Origin: CAZKDV01 sp964551645
GTDB taxonomy: Bacteria; Bacteroidota; Bacteroidia; Bacteroidales; DTU049
DNA: 42,759 nucleotides
Direction of reading: 5' to 3'
NCBI GenBank assembly: GCA_964551645.1
Contig: CAZKDV010000008.1
Location: forward strand, 1 to 42,759
Below, one piece after another: positions 39,329-42,759 of this stretch (position 1 is its first letter; each line of letters begins with the position of its first letter). The notes beneath the pieces are model-generated. The model was given only the letters and a program-made list of their open reading frames with translations, did not search any database and was not told where the DNA came from. Position numbers and translations under genes: made by a program.

Positions 39329-39901
39329 CTACCTCTCAATCAGTAATTTCGACAAATATGTCTCAACCAAAGCAAATAGCTTATACGGATGGTATTTTGT
39401 CCAAGTTATTGAATTAATTTCATCATAAAAATAAATATAATAATGAATTAAACCATTTAGAAATTCATCAATTACATGCTGTCTAAATCCTATTGCAACT
39501 ATCCAGCCACCCTCAATTTCTTCAAGCCATTCCTGATAATAAGAATCATCAGAATAGTGGAAATTCATTATGTTTTCGCCAATTAGAATGAATTTCTTAA
39601 TTCCGCTTTCAATTAAAGTTTCTATTACATTTCGCTTTAAAAACATGATGTCATTATACAAACAGTCATTCCATTCTCCAATAAATTCTAAAATTGCGAA
39701 ATGCTTAGTATAATCAACATAAAGTATTTTAATATACAATGTGCTGCTTCCGAATTCGTCCCACAAAGGGTGAATATAGTAATTGTAAATTGTGTTGGTA
39801 CATTCATACAAATTATATTGCTTGTCGTAAAATGGCGAACGCTCATCTTCTGACGAGTTATATAAATTCTCCCAAAGATAAAACGGCTCTATTGTGTGCA
39901 T
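39329..39901 (-). CDS. Conserved hypothetical protein of Bacteroidota, downstream of argS
   Basis: 190 residues, soluble, rich in Tyr, Trp and acidic residues, no signal peptide. The sequence pattern (MHTIEPFYLWENLYNSSEDERSPFY at the N-terminus, IYNYYIHPLWDEFGSSTLY, AILEFIGEWNDCLYNDIMFLKRNVIETLI and KFILIGENIMNFHYSDDSYYQEW) matches a conserved Bacteroidota protein that I remember as uncharacterised. I cannot assign a function. It begins 12 bases after the argS stop, so it is in the ABC-F-argS operon. It ends 104 bases before the R-M promoter region. Confidence 0.75.
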   Translation of the reverse strand: MHTIEPFYLWENLYNSSEDERSPFYDKQYNLYECTNTIYNYYIHPLWDEFGSSTLYIKILYVDYTKHFAILEFIGEWNDCLYNDIMFLKRNVIETLIESGIKKFILIGENIMNFHYSDDSYYQEWLEEIEGGWIVAIGFRQHVIDEFLNGLIHYYIYFYDEINSITWTKYHPYKLFALVETYLSKLLIER

Positions 39902-39913
39902 AGTTTCATCAAA

Positions 39914-41698
39914 TTACATCACTCCGGGCATTTCTATTCCCAGTAAACCACAAGCTGATTCAATTGCGATAGCAGTCATTTGAGAAATCATTATTCTTAG
40001 TTTTTTATATGCTTCACTCTCTGCTCTAATTACCGGCAGTGCTTGATAAAAAGTATTGTACTCTTTTGCTAAATCATAAACATATTGACAAATAATTGAG
40101 GGATTGAGGTCTTTTGCACTATCTTCAATAATTGCAGGATAATTAAATAATACTTGAATAATTCGTTTTTCTTGTGAGTGCAAACTTATATCTTGAAAAT
40201 CTAAAATTTCGATATTTGTATCTGCAACTTTTTTCAATAAAGAATTTATTCTTGCGTGAGTGTATTGTATAAAAGGTCCTGTGTTTCCATTAAAGTCAAT
40301 GGATTCGGCAGGATTGAAAAGCATATTCTTTTTTGCATCAACTTTCAAAATAAAATATTTTAAAGCTCCTTGTGCAATAATTTCAAGAACCTTTTTTTTC
40401 TGTTCTTCGGGCAATAAAACAGCTTTTCCGGCTTCTTCTGCAATTTGCGAAGCGGTTAAGAACATATCTTCCATCAAATCATCAGCGTCAACTACTTTTC
40501 CTTCTCTTGATTTCATTTTTCCATCAGGCAATTCAACCATTCCATACGACATGTGTACAATTTCGTTTGCAAAATCATATCCAACTTTTAGCAATGTTTG
40601 TTTTAGAACCTGAAAATGATAGTTTTGCTCATTTCCGACAACATAAATCATTTGCTTAGCGTTCCATTCTTCATGTCTTTTAACTGCTGTGCCTAAATCT
40701 TGCGTAATATATACTGATGTTCCGTCAGAACGCAAAAGAATTTTCTCATCTAAACCTTTGTCTGTTAAATCAACAACAACTGCATTTGTATCATTTTTAT
40801 AAAAAACACCTTTTTCAAGTCCTTGCATAACTATTTTTTTGCCGTAAATGTATGTGTCCGACTCAAAATAATACTTGTCAAATGTAGTTCCCATTCTATT
40901 GTATGTTTCAGCAAAACCAGACATAACCCAATCGTTCATCATTTTCCAGATGTTTCTAATTTGAGGCGAGTTTTGTTCCCATTTTATCAATAGTTCCCTT
41001 GCATCATTCATCAAATCCGACTGTTGCATTGCTTCTTCATCTGACAAACCCTTGCTTTTTAACTCTGCAATCTCTTTTTGTAATTCTTGTTCAAATCGGA
41101 CATAAAGAGTTCCCACATAATGATCGCCTTTCATATTTGCACTTTGGGGAGTTTCGCCATTTGCCCACTTTTGCCATGCAAGCATCGTTTTGCAAATATG
41201 AATTCCCCTGTCATTTATCAAGTTTACTCTAACAACTTTATTGCCCATTGCTTGCAAAATATTGCCCATTGCTTGCCCTATAAGGTTATTTCTGATATGT
41301 CCAAGATGAAGCGGTTTGTTAGTGTTGGGACATGAATACTCAATCATGATTGGAGAGTTTTTTTCATCAATTTCTTTTATGCCATATTTATTGTGATTAT
41401 AGTTTTTTGTCAAGAAATCAATCCAAACATCATCTTTTAGTTCAATATTTAAAAATCCTTTAACAACATTAAAATCTTTGACATCTTTAGAAATCTGCAT
41501 TAATTTTTCACCTATTTGTTGTGCAGTTTGTTCGGGCGACTTCTTTGTATGTTTTAAAAATGGAAACACAACGAAAGTATAATCGCCAACAAAATCATCA
41601 TTGGTTTTTTCTATCCGAATTTGCTCAATACTTAACGATAACTCATACAGTTCGAGTAATGCCGTTTTTATTGAATTTACAAGATTATTTATTATCAT
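39914..41698 (-). CDS. argS: Arginine--tRNA ligase
   Basis: 594 residues from the ATG at 41698. Class Ia synthetase: N-terminal additional domain (about 1-105), the catalytic domain with PNTNKPLHLGHIRNN (HLGH at 131-134, the HIGH motif) and GKMKSREGKVVD (KMSK counterpart), and a C-terminal DALR anticodon-binding domain ending AIESACGLLGIEMPGVM. It charges tRNA-Arg. Longer frames begin at a TTG (41734) or ATG (41716), which would overlap the ABC-F gene. 41698 leaves a gap of 10 bases. Essential, single-function gene. Confidence 0.98.
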   Translation of the reverse strand: MIINNLVNSIKTALLELYELSLSIEQIRIEKTNDDFVGDYTFVVFPFLKHTKKSPEQTAQQIGEKLMQISKDVKDFNVVKGFLNIELKDDVWIDFLTKNYNHNKYGIKEIDEKNSPIMIEYSCPNTNKPLHLGHIRNNLIGQAMGNILQAMGNKVVRVNLINDRGIHICKTMLAWQKWANGETPQSANMKGDHYVGTLYVRFEQELQKEIAELKSKGLSDEEAMQQSDLMNDARELLIKWEQNSPQIRNIWKMMNDWVMSGFAETYNRMGTTFDKYYFESDTYIYGKKIVMQGLEKGVFYKNDTNAVVVDLTDKGLDEKILLRSDGTSVYITQDLGTAVKRHEEWNAKQMIYVVGNEQNYHFQVLKQTLLKVGYDFANEIVHMSYGMVELPDGKMKSREGKVVDADDLMEDMFLTASQIAEEAGKAVLLPEEQKKKVLEIIAQGALKYFILKVDAKKNMLFNPAESIDFNGNTGPFIQYTHARINSLLKKVADTNIEILDFQDISLHSQEKRIIQVLFNYPAIIEDSAKDLNPSIICQYVYDLAKEYNTFYQALPVIRAESEAYKKLRIMISQMTAIAIESACGLLGIEMPGVM

Positions 41699-41708
41699 AT
41701 TTTTACTT

Positions 41709-42759
41709 TTATTCATTTTTTGAGTATTGCTCAATTTTTATCTCAATTTGACTTAGTTGATTTGCAAGATTTTCCCATTCAACAAGCAAGTTGTTTAATT
41801 TGTCTTTATCGTTTTTGTATTTGATGAAAACTTTGTCAAGTTCAGCTTGGCCATAATCTTCATGTATGGTGTTGATTTGTTTTTCTGTTGCTTCAATAAT
41901 TATTTCAAGTTCTTCAATTTCTGTTTCAATTTTATGTATCTGATTGTTCAATTTTCTAATTGCTCGTTCATCTTCTTTTTTTTGTTGCCAAAGTAATTTA
42001 TTTTCAGATATATTTTGGATTTTATTTGTAGCTTTTATCGCTTTACTATTCGCTAATTCTAATTCTTTTATGTCTTGCAATTTTTTAATATGCAAAAATT
42101 CGTCAAGTGTGCCTGGATATTGCTTTACTGTTTTGTTAGTAAAATAAAAAGTAGTATCTGTTAATCCTTGCAAAAACGCTCTATCGTGTGAAACTATAAT
42201 TAGTGTGCCTTCATAATTTTGCAGAGAAAATTTCAAAACTTCTTTTGATAACATGTCAAGATGATTTGTAGGCTCGTCAAGCACAAGTGTATTTGTTGGG
42301 CGACTCATAAGGCAGGCTAAGGATAAGCGAGATTTTTCGCCACCTGACAATACGGCTACTTTTTTATAAACATCATCTCCGCTAAAAAGAAAATTTCCAA
42401 GTATTGCTCTTACGCTACCTGTATAATCTTGGTGTGCAAATGTTTCTATGGTTTCAAGAACAGTAAGTTTTGGATCAAGATGTTTGCCCGAATTTTGCGG
42501 AAAATAGCCAATCACAACATTGTGTCCTAAATTAATAGTTCCTTGATAATCAATTTCGTCAACGATAATTCTGCTAAGTGTAGTTTTGCCTTGTCCGTTT
42601 TTTCCGACAAAAGCAACTTTTTGTCTTGAAGAAATAATAAAATCTATGTTTTCAAATACTGTGTGCGAACCATAATTTTTTGTTAACGAATTGGCTTCCA
42701 CAACAATTTTTCCTGATGCTTTGCAGGCAGGACAAAGAAAAGACATTTCAGCCGTGTTT
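41709..42759 (-). CDS. ABC-F family ATPase, partial (N-terminus beyond window)
   Basis: The frame is open to the right edge, so the ATG at 42746 is probably internal. Its first residues (SFLCPACKASGKIVVEANSLTKNYGSH) look like the linker between the two ABC domains. The second ABC domain is complete: Walker A GKNGQGKTT, signature LSGGEKSRLSLA, Walker B TLVLDEPTNHLD and the H-loop SHDRAFL. A C-terminal coiled coil of about 100 residues (Uup-like, LNNQIHKIETEIEELEIIIEATEKQI) follows. ABC-F proteins act on ribosomes, as translation factors or antibiotic-resistance determinants, rather than transporters. The subgroup is not decidable without the N-terminal half. It leads into argS. Confidence 0.92.
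   Translation of the reverse strand, partial: NTAEMSFLCPACKASGKIVVEANSLTKNYGSHTVFENIDFIISSRQKVAFVGKNGQGKTTLSRIIVDEIDYQGTINLGHNVVIGYFPQNSGKHLDPKLTVLETIETFAHQDYTGSVRAILGNFLFSGDDVYKKVAVLSGGEKSRLSLACLMSRPTNTLVLDEPTNHLDMLSKEVLKFSLQNYEGTLIIVSHDRAFLQGLTDTTFYFTNKTVKQYPGTLDEFLHIKKLQDIKELELANSKAIKATNKIQNISENKLLWQQKKEDERAIRKLNNQIHKIETEIEELEIIIEATEKQINTIHEDYGQAELDKVFIKYKNDKDKLNNLLVEWENLANQLSQIEIKIEQYSKNE

Noticed and set aside
42744..42746. ATG at 42746 as the true start of the ABC-F gene
   Set aside because: The frame stays open to the window edge, and the residues after this ATG look like the inter-domain linker. Only the second ABC domain is in the window.

Overview
The window comes from an AT-rich Bacteroidota (Bacteroidetes) genome, most likely a Bacteroidales or Flavobacteriales-type organism with a type IX secretion system (T9SS). 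Four things support this: a secreted protease with a type A T9SS sorting tail, a large adhesin with a type B (gliding-motility C-terminal) tail, a DUF5103-type T9SS plug protein, and many promoters of the phylum-specific -7 form TAnnTTTG. Shine-Dalgarno sequences are largely absent, also as expected for the phylum. There are no rRNA or tRNA genes, no CRISPR array and no recognisable transposase. Both edges cut genes: an RND/MMPL transporter on the left and an ABC-F ATPase on the right.

Layout. 1-2.4 kb: TetR regulator and MMPL efflux protein. 2.4-7.4 kb: accessory island with two nearly identical 144-bp repeats around a RhuM-family gene, followed by a restriction-modification-like pair (a small PD-(D/E)XK protein overlapping a large N6-adenine methylase). 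7.6-12.3 kb: six-gene minus-strand operon (yciO-like, cupin, His-rich 10-TM exporter, ribD, DMT permease, yigZ-like). 12.3-19.3 kb: secreted and surface proteins (lysyl-endopeptidase-like protease, choice-of-anchor-L/PKD adhesin, collagen-like protein, small secreted protein) and a YodC-like protein. 19.5-22.6 kb: gmhA, an MBOAT acyltransferase and its SGNH-like partner, closed by a strong bidirectional terminator. 22.6-24.8 kb: two paralogous thioredoxins (one a lipoprotein) and a DUF4831-like lipoprotein. 25-27.6 kb: tgt, lptF/G-type permease and rpmH. 27.7-32.3 kb: operon of a GH84-like lipoprotein, an MFS transporter and a methyltransferase. 32.4-37.1 kb: T9SS plug protein, outer-membrane barrel and S9 peptidase. 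37.2-39.2 kb: a HinfI/CcrM-like restriction-modification pair. 39.3-42.8 kb: a conserved hypothetical protein, argS and an ABC-F ATPase.

The housekeeping part (rpmH, tgt, argS, ribD, LPS transport) is ordinary. The accessory parts are the RhuM/repeat/R-M island, the GANTC-type R-M system and the surface proteins. The strongest unexplained signal is the repeat. Two 144-bp copies differ at only three positions. Just past the point where they diverge, each copy still pairs with its own following sequence to make a hairpin, so structure is kept while sequence changes. A third, degenerate copy of the core lies between the LptF/G gene and rpmH. This resembles an integron-cassette (attC-like) or REP/MITE-like element, but canonical attC outer arms are not present, so the assignment stays open.
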